From assembly GCF_026619415.1 (NCBI RefSeq), contig NZ_JAOVZR010000001.1, positions 4,138,501 through 4,202,500 on the forward strand: a stretch of DNA of 64,000 nucleotides, given 5' to 3'. Below are positions 8,918 through 16,996 of this stretch, piece by piece. Position numbers and translations under genes: made by a program. Source of the DNA: Hoeflea algicola (GTDB lineage Bacteria; Pseudomonadota; Alphaproteobacteria; Rhizobiales; Rhizobiaceae). A model generated the notes under the pieces. The model ran no database searches, was not told where the DNA came from, and saw nothing but the letters and a program-made list of their open reading frames with translations. The stretch's first letter is position 1; every line of letters begins with the position of its first letter.

Positions 8918-9235
8918 TTAGCGAGCGAAATGCGGCGAACCGTCATTGCCGGCGCGGTCATAGATGATCTGGTCGTTGGAGACACCACCGACCGAAGCGG
9001 TAGCGGTGTAGTCGACTCCAGCGGTCGGAGCCTTGAAGGTCGGCGAGCCGTCATTGCCGGCACGGTGGTAGACCACCTGGTCGTTGGAGCCGGCGCCGGT
9101 CGAGGCGGTTGCGGTGTAATCAATGCCGCTCGTCTGGGCAGCGGGGAAATCATAAGCGTCCATGGCGGTGGAAGCGGCAAAGGCGCCGGTGGAAGCAGCA
9201 AGGGTGAAGCCGAGGGCGATGATGATCTTGTTCAT
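8918..9235 (-). CDS. Small secreted repeat protein 2A
   Basis: Product of 105 residues, same design as its neighbours: signal peptide nearly identical to protein 1A, then two units with DYTATAS and (H/D)RAGNDGSP, ending PHFAR. One unit has YHRAGNDGSP in place of YDRAGNDGSP. AAAGGATAAG precedes the ATG. Its first half matches the protein at 11132-11452 exactly, while the middle differs (PTFKAPTAGVDY here, PSFLAPAATGIDY there), showing a mosaic history. Function unknown. Confidence 0.85.
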   Translation of the reverse strand: MNKIIIALGFTLAASTGAFAASTAMDAYDFPAAQTSGIDYTATASTGAGSNDQVVYHRAGNDGSPTFKAPTAGVDYTATASVGGVSNDQIIYDRAGNDGSPHFAR

Positions 9236-9344
9236 GGTCTTATCCTTTGAATCTGGGTCGCGTCTTGGGAGGACTGCGTAAAGATGATGTCTGCGGGGGA
9301 AGGGATCAGCGGAGCGAAAGGTCCGCCGATCCAGGTCTCAATTG

Positions 9345-9647
9345 TTAGTTGGCAAAGCGCGGCGAACCGTCATTGCCGGCGCGGTCATAGATGATCTGGT
9401 CGTTGGAAACGCCGCCGATGGAAGCAGTGGCGGTGTAATCGATGCCGGTTGCGGCAGGAGCCAGGAAGCTCGGCGAGCCGTCATTGCCGGCACGGTCGTA
9501 GCTGACCAGGTCGTTGGCAACGCCAACAGCGTAAGTGATGTCGCCCTGCACGGCGGGGACGTCATAGGCGTCCATGGCAGTGGAAGCGGCAAAGGCGCCG
9601 GTGGAAGCAGCAAGGGTGAAGCCGAGGGCGATGATGATCTTGTTCAT
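9345..9647 (-). CDS. Small secreted repeat protein 3A
   Basis: Product of 100 residues of the same family: signal peptide, then TYAVGVANDLVSYDRAGNDGSP and DYTATASIGGVSNDQIIYD-type units, ending PRFAN. ACAAGGATAACGACC precedes the ATG at 9647; an in-frame extension to 10055 lacks a ribosome site and is not believed. It has no positional counterpart in copy B, but its promoter side and the SFLAPAATGIDY segment are found in the copy B gene at 11132-11452. It is the promoter-proximal gene of the minus-strand set. Confidence 0.83.
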   Translation of the reverse strand: MNKIIIALGFTLAASTGAFAASTAMDAYDVPAVQGDITYAVGVANDLVSYDRAGNDGSPSFLAPAATGIDYTATASIGGVSNDQIIYDRAGNDGSPRFAN

Positions 9648-10131
9648 GGTCGTTATCCTTGTGAGGTGGAAAGCGGAAATCCGTATCCGTCTGTCCGGTT
9701 CGTGGGGCGGCCCGTTGGGTGAGCCGTGTTGTTCGATGACCTGAAGATGAGGCTTGTGCTGATGACTTGCGAACCACATGGCCGTGAGAACGGCGTGGGT
9801 CTGACGTGACTGGAAGGCTGAACGGGCAGGGGGTGCCAGGAAAGAACCAAGCAAACTCAACGGGTTGCATGGCATTTTCGGATGTGATCGGGGCCTCATT
9901 GTCAACCGCAGGCGACCCGGAGCGTTCACAATCGACGCGTCAAACAGTGAAAATGCCCCCAAAATCGGGACTGCACGGTTCAAAAACGGCTGTCGGTTTT
10001 TGGTGCCGACTGCGAAGGCGTGAGCCAGCAAGGGGCCATTGTCACGGCCGATCACGCGGTGCGTGATCAGGGCATGGCTTTCGTGATCGATTTGTCCGGC
10101 TTAGTCACCGCCATTCAGAGCGTTGCGCAGC
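9648..10131 (-). promoter_or_regulatory. Leader/promoter region of the copy A small genes
   Basis: About 480 bp with no gene. It is almost the same as 11453-11935 in copy B, with scattered substitutions. Its most striking element is a perfect inverted repeat GATCACGC-ggt-GCGTGATC at 10050-10068, also kept in copy B (11854-11872), a possible operator or hairpin. The long open frames here run out of the small genes and lack ribosome sites. Confidence 0.45.
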
Positions 10132-10163
10132 AAAAAGCCCCGGCAGGCAAGGTTGCCGGGGCT
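10132..10163 (-). terminator. Minus-strand terminator of the DsbA/FrnE remnant
   Basis: Read on the minus strand: AGCCCCGGCA, 8-nt loop, TGCCGGGGCT, then TTTTT (10136-10132). It lies 96 nt past the stop of the truncated gene at 10259-10456 and was probably its terminator. The copy at 11936-11964 is broken inside the stem. Confidence 0.75.
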
Positions 10164-10258
10164 CGAATTTCATCTGAAAATCGGTGTGGGCATGGCCCGC
10201 TAGACAATTCCCGCCGCTTCGCCGTCCGAACCGGCGCTGTCTGCCATCAAAAGCGGGC

Positions 10259-10456
10259 TTACGCCTCCGGCGTCTCGGAAGCTTCGGCCTCCTGCTTGGC
10301 CTTTTCGATGACGACCTTGCGCAGGGCGTCGGCCAGCGCCTCGGCCGGCTGGGCGCCGACAAGCGCGTATTTCATGTCGATGATAAAGCACGGAACGCCG
10401 GTCACGCCCATCTGCCGCGCCTGGTCGATCTCGGCGTTGACGGTGTCGTTGAGGCC
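10259..10456 (-). pseudogene. DsbA/FrnE-family oxidoreductase, 3' remnant
   Basis: The last 65 codons of a DsbA-like thiol oxidoreductase of the FrnE/2-hydroxychromene-2-carboxylate isomerase group survive: QMGVTGVPCFIIDMKYALVG with the cis-proline loop (GVPCFIID) and the helix AEALADALRKVVIEKA, ending at a TAA. The N-terminal part, with the CxxC site, is missing; the sequence turns into unrelated DNA at about 10457, roughly 50 bp before copy B of the duplication begins. The duplication event most likely destroyed the gene. No start codon remains, so it should be non-functional. Confidence 0.8.
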
Positions 10457-10509
10457 CCATCAGAGAGAGCTTGCCGGCTAGACTTCAATCGACCAGCCCA
10501 CACAGGCAA

Positions 10510-10535
10510 AAACCCCGCCTTTTCAAGCGGGGTTT
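10510..10535 (+). terminator. Duplicated aglK terminator (copy B)
   Basis: Same stem-loop as 8261-8286: AAACCCCGC, 8-nt loop, GCGGGGTTT. Here it has no upstream plus-strand gene to terminate, which shows that copy B was derived from the aglK-adjacent copy. Confidence 0.75.
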
Positions 10536-10714
10536 CGCGCGGTGCGCCCGTCATCGGACGGATTTCGGTGTCGGGCGTCGCTAGGGGTTGAGGGCAGTTC
10601 AGACTGATTGGGGCAGGGAGTGCCTGTAATCATGGCCGCGGACAATGCCGCGGCCGTCAGCAAGCGGATGACGCCGGTCGGGAGGAAACCGGCGCCATCC
10701 GTCAGGCTTGTGTC

Positions 10715-11014
10715 TTAGCGTGCGAAGTGCGGCGAACCGTCGTTGCCGGCACGGTCGTAACGGACCTGGTCGTTGGCGACATCGCCGATCGAGGCGGTCG
10801 TGGTGTAGTCGACGCCAGCAACCGAAGCCTGAAAGCTCGGCGAACCGTCCTGACCTGCACGGTCATAGCTGACCAGATCGTTGGAAACACCAACAGCATA
10901 GTTGGCCTGGCCCTGAACCGACGGGACGTCATAGGCGTCCATGGCAGTCGAAGCGGCAAAAGCGCCGGTGGAAGCAGCAAGGGTGAAGCCGAGGGCGATG
11001 ATGAGCTTGTTCAT
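10715..11014 (-). CDS. Small secreted repeat protein 1B
   Basis: Product of 99 residues identical in amino-acid sequence to protein 1A (8501-8800): signal peptide plus two YDRAG(Q/N)DGSP units. By my alignment the two genes differ at ten bases, every one synonymous, so both copies have been under protein-level constraint since they separated. Ribosome site and upstream hairpins are also conserved. Function unknown. Confidence 0.85.
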   Translation of the reverse strand: MNKLIIALGFTLAASTGAFAASTAMDAYDVPSVQGQANYAVGVSNDLVSYDRAGQDGSPSFQASVAGVDYTTTASIGDVANDQVRYDRAGNDGSPHFAR

Positions 11015-11131
11015 GAGTGTATTCCTTTAGATTGATTGGCGCATCCCTGAGGGACGCAAGCCGTGTGGTTTGGAGGCCGGCAGGGAAACGTCCCTGCCGC
11101 TCATTGGTTCCGTCTTGATTGGCGTCAGGCC

Positions 11132-11452
11132 TTAGCGAGCGAAATGCGGCGAACCGTCATTGCCGGCGCGGTCATAGATGATCTGGTCGTTGGAGACGCC
11201 ACCGACCGAAGCTGTTGCAGTGTAGTCGATGCCGGTTGCGGCAGGAGCCAGAAAGCTCGGCGAGCCGTCATTGCCGGCACGGTGGTAGACCACCTGGTCG
11301 TTGGAGCCGGCGCCGGTCGAAGCGGTTGCGGTGTAGTCAATGCCGCTCGTCTGGGCAGCTGGGAAATCATAGGCGTCCATGGCAGTGGAAGCGGCAAAGG
11401 CGCCGGTGGAAGCAGCAAGTGTAAAGCCGAGGGCGATGATGATCTTGTTCAT
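11132..11452 (-). CDS. Small secreted repeat protein 2B (chimera of 2A and 3A)
   Basis: Product of 106 residues starting MNKIIIALG at the ATG at 11452. The signal peptide and first unit match protein 2A (DFPAAQTSGIDYTATAS and the rare YHRAGNDGSP variant), the middle SFLAPAATGIDYTATAS matches protein 3A, and the C-terminal unit (VGGVSNDQIIYD to PHFAR) matches 2A again. Its upstream DNA matches that of 3A. This is best explained by deletion or gene conversion between 2A- and 3A-like genes. An in-frame extension to 11722 lies in the conserved leader and has no ribosome site. Confidence 0.85.
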   Translation of the reverse strand: MNKIIIALGFTLAASTGAFAASTAMDAYDFPAAQTSGIDYTATASTGAGSNDQVVYHRAGNDGSPSFLAPAATGIDYTATASVGGVSNDQIIYDRAGNDGSPHFAR

Positions 11453-12172
11453 GGTCTTATCCTTGTGAGGTGGAAAGCGGAAATCCGTATCCGTCTGTCC
11501 GGTTCGTGGGGCGGCCCGTTGGGTGAGCCGTGTTGTTCGATGACCTGAAGATGAGACTTGTGCTGATGACTTGCGAACCACATGGCCGTGACAACGGCGT
11601 GGGTCTGACGTGACTGGAAGGATGACCGGGCAGGGGGTGCAAAGAAAGAACCAAGCAAACTCAACGGGTTGCATGGCATTTTCGGATGTGATCGAGGCCC
11701 CATTGTCAACCGCAGGCGACACGGAGCGTTCACAATCGACGCGTCAAACAGTGAAAATGCCCCCAAAATCGGGACTGCACGGGTCAAAAACGGCTGTCGA
11801 TTTTTGGTGCCGACTGCCCAGGCGTGAGCCAGCAAGGGGCCATTGTCACGGCCGATCACGCGGTGCGTGATCAGGGCATGGCTTTCGTGATCGATTTGTC
11901 CGGCTTAGTCACCGCCATTCAGAGCGTTGCGCAGCAAAAAGCCCCGGCAGGCAAGGTTGCCGGGCACCAAACCCGGGGAGATATTGTCGCCAGCAAGCCG
12001 CTGTTCTCTCTGACCCACAGCCGCTCAATCCCGGCCAGCACAGCCAGGATAAGTCTACATTAAGCTTCGTAAGGTAATATTCCTGGCAGTTTTTATGGAA
12101 AAGCCGAGACGGGGGCGTGCTGTGACGAGTTTAGCTGCGGGAAATCACTATCTGAAGAAAGAGGAATCCTTC
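11453..12172. other. Leader of copy B and spacer before the PilZ-like gene
   Basis: 11453-11964 is the duplicated leader (with GATCACGC-ggt-GCGTGATC at 11854-11872) and the partial minus-strand terminator. 11965-12172 is unique DNA, AT-richer around 12050-12085, presumably the promoter of the plus-strand PilZ-like gene. No further gene seen. Confidence 0.5.
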
Positions 12173-12529
12173 ATGTACGACCGCGAGACGCGGTTCCCGA
12201 TGGAGCAGACCATGAACCCCGCCCGGATCGAATATACCGAGAAGAGCGTCATGAATCTGGAGTCGCGTCGCTGCGACATCCTGGCAATATCCCGAAGTGG
12301 CGCCATCCTCGGCATCGTCACCGAATTCAGGATCCCCCGTCAGTTCTACCTTGATGTACCGAAAACACGGATCTCGAAACTTGGCTGCGTTCTGATGCGC
12401 ATCAATACCAACAACACCATCGAGGTGCGCTTCCTGCGACTGATGACCGAAAGCGAAATGGAGCGGATCTATGTCTACAGCACCCATCCTGCCCATCGGG
12501 ACTGGGTGGTCAGCGTCCGCACCTGGTAG
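12173..12529 (+). CDS. Small PilZ-like domain protein
   Basis: Product of 118 residues from the ATG at 12173, which has AAAGAGGAAT about 6 nt upstream; the upstream in-frame ATG at 12095 lacks such a site. The pattern is that of a single PilZ beta-barrel: CDILAISRSGAILGI, then FYLDV and CVLMRINTNNTIEVRFLRL. The usual [D/N]xSxxG motif appears as AISRSGA, lacking the acidic/amide residue, and no clean RxxxR is present in front, so c-di-GMP binding is doubtful. Such short PilZ proteins are common in Rhizobiales. It converges on edd and stands alone. Confidence 0.6.
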   Translation: MYDRETRFPMEQTMNPARIEYTEKSVMNLESRRCDILAISRSGAILGIVTEFRIPRQFYLDVPKTRISKLGCVLMRINTNNTIEVRFLRLMTESEMERIYVYSTHPAHRDWVVSVRTW

Positions 12530-12569
12530 TCCTGCCGCCGGCCACCCTCGCCCTTTCGAACGATCCTGA

Positions 12570-14387
12570 TCAGTAGAGAATGCTCGCCCCTTCATCGGCC
12601 GGGCCGGCATTGTCACGCAGTCGGGCGAACAATTCGCGGCCCATGCCCCATTCATTATGGCTCAGATCGGCGCTGGCGGGTTCGCGGGCGTCGAATTCGG
12701 CTGCCGGCACCAGCACCTCCAGCGTGCCGCTGATAGCATCAAGCCGGATCATGTCGCCCTCGCGGATGCGGGCAATCGGTCCGCCATCCTTGGCCTCCGG
12801 GGTCACGTGAATGGCGGCGGGCACCTTGCCCGAAGCTCCTGACATCCGTCCGTCGGTCACCAGCGCGATTTTCTGACCCCGGTCCTGCAGCACCCCCAGC
12901 GGTGGCGTCAGCTTGTGCAGTTCCGGCATGCCGTTGGCCTTCGGGCCCTGGAACCGGACGACAGCAACAAAATCGCCGGTGAGACTGCCGGCATTGAACG
13001 CCGCCTGCAGTTCAAACTGGTCGTTGAACAATCGCGCCGGCGCCTCGATCACCTGCCGCTCAAGCTTGACCGCGGAAATCTTGATCACTGCCTTGCCGAG
13101 ATTGCCGGTGAGCATTTTCAGCCCGCCATTGGGCTGGAACGGCTTGTCCATCGTGGTCGCCACCTTGGCATCGCCGCTGGCCTTGGAGACCGGCACGCGC
13201 ACCACCGTGCCGTTTTCACCAAGCCTGGCTTCCACCGCATAGGCCGACAGCCCCTTGCCCCAGACCGTGCGCACCTCCTCGTGCAACAGCCCGACCGAGA
13301 GCAACTGGTCGATCATGAAGTTGATGCCGCCGGCTGCGTTGAAGTGGTTCACATCGGCAGGCCCGTTCGGGTACACCCGTGCCAGCAGCGGCACCGCGTC
13401 GGAGAGATCGGAAATATCTTCCCAGGTCAGCCGGATGCCTGCGGCGCGTGCCATCGCGATCAGGTGCATCGTGTGGTTGGTGGATCCACCCGTGGCGTGC
13501 AAGCCGATGACGCCGTTGACCAGCGAACGCTCGTCGATCATCTCGCCCACCGGTGTGTATTCGTTGCCAAGCGCTGTGATTGCCAGTGCCCGGCGTGTGG
13601 CCTCGGCGGTCAGCGCGTCTCTCAGCGGTGTGCCCGGATTGACGAACGAGGCGCCGGGCGTGTGCAGCCCCATGATCTCCATCAGCATCTGGTTGGAGTT
13701 GGCGGTGCCGTAGAAAGTGCAGGTGCCAGGACCATGATAGGATTTGGATTCGGCCTCCAGCAATTCGTCGCGGCCGACCTTGCCTTCCGCATAGAGTTGG
13801 CGGATCCGTGCCTTCTCGTCATTGGGCAGGCCGGAAGTCATCGGTCCGGCCGGCACGAACACCGCCGGCAGATGGCCAAAACTCAGCGCCGCGATCAGCA
13901 GTCCCGGCACGATCTTGTCGCAGACGCCGAGATAGACCGCGGCATCGAACATGTTGTGCGACAGCCCGACTGAGGCCGACATTGCGATGATGTCGCGCGA
14001 AAACAGCGACAGCTCCATCCCCGGCTGGCCCTGGGTGACGCCGTCGCACATTGCCGGAACCCCGCCCGCCACCTGCGCCACGCCACCGGCGGCGCGCGCC
14101 GCGGCGCGGATCTGATCGGGAAAGGTCTCGAACGGCTGGTGCGCCGACAGCATGTCGTTATAGGCGGTGATGATGCCCAGATTGGGGGCCACGTTGCCAG
14201 CCAGATCGGCCTTGTCGGCCGGGCCGCAGGCGGCAAAGCCATGGGCGAGGTTGCCGCACGAAAGGGTCGAGCGGTGCGGGCCCTTGGCCGCCATCTCTCG
14301 AAGTCGCCCCAGATAGAGCTCGCGGCTCGGTTTTGACCGTTCGATGATCCGGTTTGTGACACTGGCAATGCGGGGATCAACACTCAT
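12570..14387 (-). CDS. edd: 6-phosphogluconate dehydratase
   Basis: Product of 605 residues, the normal length for Edd. It converts 6-phosphogluconate to 2-keto-3-deoxy-6-phosphogluconate in the Entner-Doudoroff pathway. IlvD/Edd family blocks are intact, including [30 protein letters not shown] and GVCDKIVPG, whose cysteines belong to the Fe-S cluster site, and [15 protein letters not shown] near the C-terminus. AGAAGGATATGAGCC precedes the ATG. It lies third in zwf-pgl-edd, the typical rhizobial order, 172 bp after pgl. The aldolase gene eda is not in the window. Confidence 0.96.
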   Translation of the reverse strand: MSVDPRIASVTNRIIERSKPSRELYLGRLREMAAKGPHRSTLSCGNLAHGFAACGPADKADLAGNVAPNLGIITAYNDMLSAHQPFETFPDQIRAAARAAGGVAQVAGGVPAMCDGVTQGQPGMELSLFSRDIIAMSASVGLSHNMFDAAVYLGVCDKIVPGLLIAALSFGHLPAVFVPAGPMTSGLPNDEKARIRQLYAEGKVGRDELLEAESKSYHGPGTCTFYGTANSNQMLMEIMGLHTPGASFVNPGTPLRDALTAEATRRALAITALGNEYTPVGEMIDERSLVNGVIGLHATGGSTNHTMHLIAMARAAGIRLTWEDISDLSDAVPLLARVYPNGPADVNHFNAAGGINFMIDQLLSVGLLHEEVRTVWGKGLSAYAVEARLGENGTVVRVPVSKASGDAKVATTMDKPFQPNGGLKMLTGNLGKAVIKISAVKLERQVIEAPARLFNDQFELQAAFNAGSLTGDFVAVVRFQGPKANGMPELHKLTPPLGVLQDRGQKIALVTDGRMSGASGKVPAAIHVTPEAKDGGPIARIREGDMIRLDAISGTLEVLVPAAEFDAREPASADLSHNEWGMGRELFARLRDNAGPADEGASILY

Positions 14388-14559
14388 GGCTCATATCCTT
14401 CTATCGGGTTTGCGGGTCTTTCGGCCCGATGGCGTCTGCTGCCACGCCGCACGCCTGATCCGGCGCGCTGGCGGCGCGGCAACGCAATCAACGAATGCAT
14501 GCCGGTCATCTCCGGTGGCGCTCAATCGACCTCGTTTGAACGTGACATGCAGGGGCGGC

Positions 14560-15282
14560 TCAGGGCGCCCAGTAGATCTCGAGTGGCCGTTTTGCCTGGC
14601 GCAGCACGGCGCGCACCGGCATCGCTTGCTCTGGCCCGGGTTCGAGCGCGCTTGCCAGCACCGCCCGCTTGGCCTCACCTTCGATATGCAGCACCAGCAG
14701 CCCGGCTTCGATGATCCGCGGCAGTGTCAGCGTCAGCCTCGGCTCGTCGGCGCCGGGTGCCTCGATTGCCATCACGCTTGCCGGGCAGGCGGGATCGGTC
14801 ACTTGCGCAAGTGTCGTTCCGCCGGGAAAGAATGAGGCCGTGTGGCCGTCGGTCCCCATGCCAAGCACCACCACGTCAAACGGCAGCGCAAGCGCTTCAA
14901 TTCGTTCAGCGGCGTTTGCCGCAGCGCTCTCTGCATTTTCACTCTTCATATGGAGCGGAACGAAGCCGGCGTCAGCGGCGCGGTTTTGCAACAGGTGCTG
15001 GCTCGCCAGCCGGTGGTTGGAGCGTTCGTGCTCGGGGCCAACCATGCGTTCGTCGACCAGCGTGACGGTAACCTTGCCCCAGCTGATCGGCTGTTTTGAC
15101 AATTCGGCGAAGAACCGTTTCGGCGTGCTGCCGCCCGAAACTGCAAGTGTTGCCTGGCCACGGCTCTCGATCGCCTCGGCAAGTGCCTGGGCAACCCGGC
15201 TGGCCAGAGCTGCCGCCAGCGCCGTGCCGCTGTCGAAATCGAGATGTCGGACCTGCGCGTCGACGTTGTTAGTCGCTTTCAT
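14560..15282 (-). CDS. pgl: 6-phosphogluconolactonase
   Basis: Product of 240 residues of the DevB/SOL type; it hydrolyses 6-phosphogluconolactone. Conserved blocks AVSGGSTPKRFF, TLVDERMVGPEHERSN and VVLGMGTDGHTASFFP are all present. It overlaps the 3' end of zwf by 14 nt, so the two are translationally coupled. Confidence 0.95.
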   Translation of the reverse strand: MKATNNVDAQVRHLDFDSGTALAAALASRVAQALAEAIESRGQATLAVSGGSTPKRFFAELSKQPISWGKVTVTLVDERMVGPEHERSNHRLASQHLLQNRAADAGFVPLHMKSENAESAAANAAERIEALALPFDVVVLGMGTDGHTASFFPGGTTLAQVTDPACPASVMAIEAPGADEPRLTLTLPRIIEAGLLVLHIEGEAKRAVLASALEPGPEQAMPVRAVLRQAKRPLEIYWAP

Positions 15283-16741
15283 GCCAGGTCCTGCCGTCGC
15301 GTTCGATCAGCGCAATCGCCTGGCTCGGCCCCCAGGTGCCGGCCGTGTAGGGCTGCACCGATTGGCCGGTCTCTTCCCAGGCCGTCAGGATCGGGTCGAT
15401 CCAGTTCCACGCTGCCTCAACCTCGTCGCGCCGCATGAACAGCGTCTGGTTGCAGCGAACCACATCCAGCAGCAGCCGTTCGTAGGCATCCGGGCTGCGT
15501 TCCCCGAACCGGTCGGCGAAGCTCATGTCGAGCGAGACATGTCTCAGCCGCATGCCGCCCGGTCCCGGATCCTTGATCATGATCCACTGCTTTACGCCCT
15601 CGTCGGGCTGCAGCCGCATCACCAGCTTGTTGGCGGTCACCCGGCCGGCACTGGACCCGAAGATCGAATGCGGAACCGGCTTGAATGCCACCACGATTTC
15701 CGACACCCGCTCGCTCATCCGCTTGCCGGTGCGCAAGTAGAACGGCACGCCGGCCCAGCGCCAATTGTTGATTTCCGCCTTGATCGCGACAAAGGTCTCG
15801 GTGTCCGACACCCCGCCTTCGAGCTCTTCGAGATAGCCCTTGACCGCACCGCCCGCCGAGGCGCCGGCCTTGTACTGGCCGCGCACGGTCACGGTGTCTG
15901 CATTGTCTTCGTTGATCGGTCGGAGCGATCGCAGAACTTTCAGCTTTTCGTCGCGCACCGCTTCCGCTTCCATCGACGACGGTGGCTCCATTGCCACCAG
16001 GCACAACAGTTGCACCAGATGGTTCTGGACCATGTCTCTGAGTGCGCCAGCCTTGTCGTAATAGCCGGCGCGGCCTTCAAGGCCCACCGATTCAGCCACC
16101 GTGATCTGCACATGGTCGATATGGGCGGAGTTCCACAACGGCTCATAGAGCGCATTGGCAAACCTGAGCGCCATCAGGTTCTGGACCGTTTCCTTGCCCA
16201 GATAATGGTCAATACGGAAGATCTGCTCTTCCTCAAACACGCTGCCGATTGTCTTGTTGAGCGCGCGCGCGGAGTTGAGATCCCGCCCGATCGGCTTTTC
16301 CACCACGATCCGGGTCTGCTTGGTGATCAGCCCGCTCGACTGTATTCGTTCGGAAATATCGCCGAACAGCCCCGGTCCGACCGCCAGATAGAATGCCCTG
16401 ACCCGGTCAGCGCCTTCCTCCAGAATTGCCTTGAGCTCGTCCCAGCCCTTGTCGGACCTCGCGTCGACAGAAACATAAAACAGCCGCGCCAGAAATTGCT
16501 CTATATCGGCTTCCTGATACTCGGTCTTCGCAAGGTGTTCTTTCAGCGCGTCGCGGGCAAAGGCGCGATAGCCGTCATGATCCATCTCCGCGCGGGAAGC
16601 ACCGATGATCCGTGTCGGCTCGGTCAACTGACCGGCGATCTGGCGGTGATACAGCGCCGGCAGCAGCTTGCGCTCGGCAAGGTCACCGGTGCCGCCGAAG
16701 ACGACATAGTCAAAGGGATCGACCGGAATGATCTGACTCAT
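15269..16741 (-). CDS. zwf: Glucose-6-phosphate 1-dehydrogenase
   Basis: Product of 490 residues, full length. The N-terminal dinucleotide-binding motif is GGTGDLAERK (about 16-25) and the active-site block RIDHYLGKE lies near 175-183. It oxidises glucose-6-phosphate to the lactone with NAD(P) and is the first gene of the zwf-pgl-edd operon. A 16-bp perfect palindrome at 16778-16793, upstream of the start, is a likely operator. Confidence 0.96.
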   Translation of the reverse strand: MSQIIPVDPFDYVVFGGTGDLAERKLLPALYHRQIAGQLTEPTRIIGASRAEMDHDGYRAFARDALKEHLAKTEYQEADIEQFLARLFYVSVDARSDKGWDELKAILEEGADRVRAFYLAVGPGLFGDISERIQSSGLITKQTRIVVEKPIGRDLNSARALNKTIGSVFEEEQIFRIDHYLGKETVQNLMALRFANALYEPLWNSAHIDHVQITVAESVGLEGRAGYYDKAGALRDMVQNHLVQLLCLVAMEPPSSMEAEAVRDEKLKVLRSLRPINEDNADTVTVRGQYKAGASAGGAVKGYLEELEGGVSDTETFVAIKAEINNWRWAGVPFYLRTGKRMSERVSEIVVAFKPVPHSIFGSSAGRVTANKLVMRLQPDEGVKQWIMIKDPGPGGMRLRHVSLDMSFADRFGERSPDAYERLLLDVVRCNQTLFMRRDEVEAAWNWIDPILTAWEETGQSVQPYTAGTWGPSQAIALIERDGRTWHESD

Positions 16742-16777
16742 GGGGGCATCCTGTCCGTGAATGGTGCGCCTGTTCTA

Positions 16778-16793
16778 ATCTAATCGATTAGAT
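16778..16793. promoter_or_regulatory. Palindromic operator candidate upstream of zwf
   Basis: ATCTAATCGATTAGAT, a perfect 16-bp palindrome 37-52 bp before the zwf start. Position and symmetry suggest a repressor site, for example of an RpiR/HexR- or GntR-type regulator, but no regulator gene adjoins. 16794-16996 holds nothing else I can support. Confidence 0.5.
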
Positions 16794-16996
16794 AAAGCCA
16801 GTGCCAAGCAGCACGGAAGTCAAATTGCCGCGATCTGGGTGAAGCCGGCACCCATCGCGCCCTACCTTCATTTCTGAGTAAGAATCCGTCCAACTTATCC
16901 GTCTCCCCCGGCGCTGCCGGGACAGTAAATCACTCTCAACCTAAGCGATTGGGCAGTCAGAATCCCGGCCTGACCGGACCGGAGGCAATGCCGCAC

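Larger units (their letters stand above)
8260..10160. repeat. Duplicated block, copy A (three small-protein genes)
   Basis: About 1.9 kb that recurs, shortened, at 10509-11964. Shared parts are the aglK terminator and its flank, a GC-rich double hairpin (8420-8441 and 8458-8480), the first small gene, its upstream hairpins (8830-8840; GGCAGGGA/TCCCTGCC at 8865-8884), the second gene in part, about 500 bp of leader, and a minus-strand terminator at 10132-10163. Copy A has three small genes and copy B two. A 65-bp stretch at about 8333-8397 differs from copy B. Confidence 0.9.
10509..11964. repeat. Duplicated block, copy B (two small-protein genes)
   Basis: Shortened second copy of 8260-10160. 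It begins with the aglK terminator sequence (10510-10535), although no agl gene precedes it, and ends inside the stem of the minus-strand terminator (shared up to 11964). The flank 10583-10613 differs from copy A. One of the three small genes is absent and the remaining promoter-proximal gene is chimeric. Confidence 0.9.

Noticed and set aside
9345..10055. N-terminal extension of small protein 3A to 236 residues
   Set aside because: The signal peptide begins at 9647 with a ribosome site; the extension lies in the leader shared with copy B.
8500..11460. Regular repeats that could suggest a CRISPR array
   Set aside because: Repeats are coding units within small genes and a segmental duplication; no short direct repeats with unique spacers.
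12131..12655. Minus-strand frame of 174 codons over the PilZ-like gene
   Set aside because: Antisense; the plus-strand gene has a clear ribosome site and a domain-like pattern.
14669..16783. 704-codon plus-strand open frame
   Set aside because: Entirely antisense to pgl and zwf, which are unmistakable; a GC-rich shadow frame without a ribosome site.
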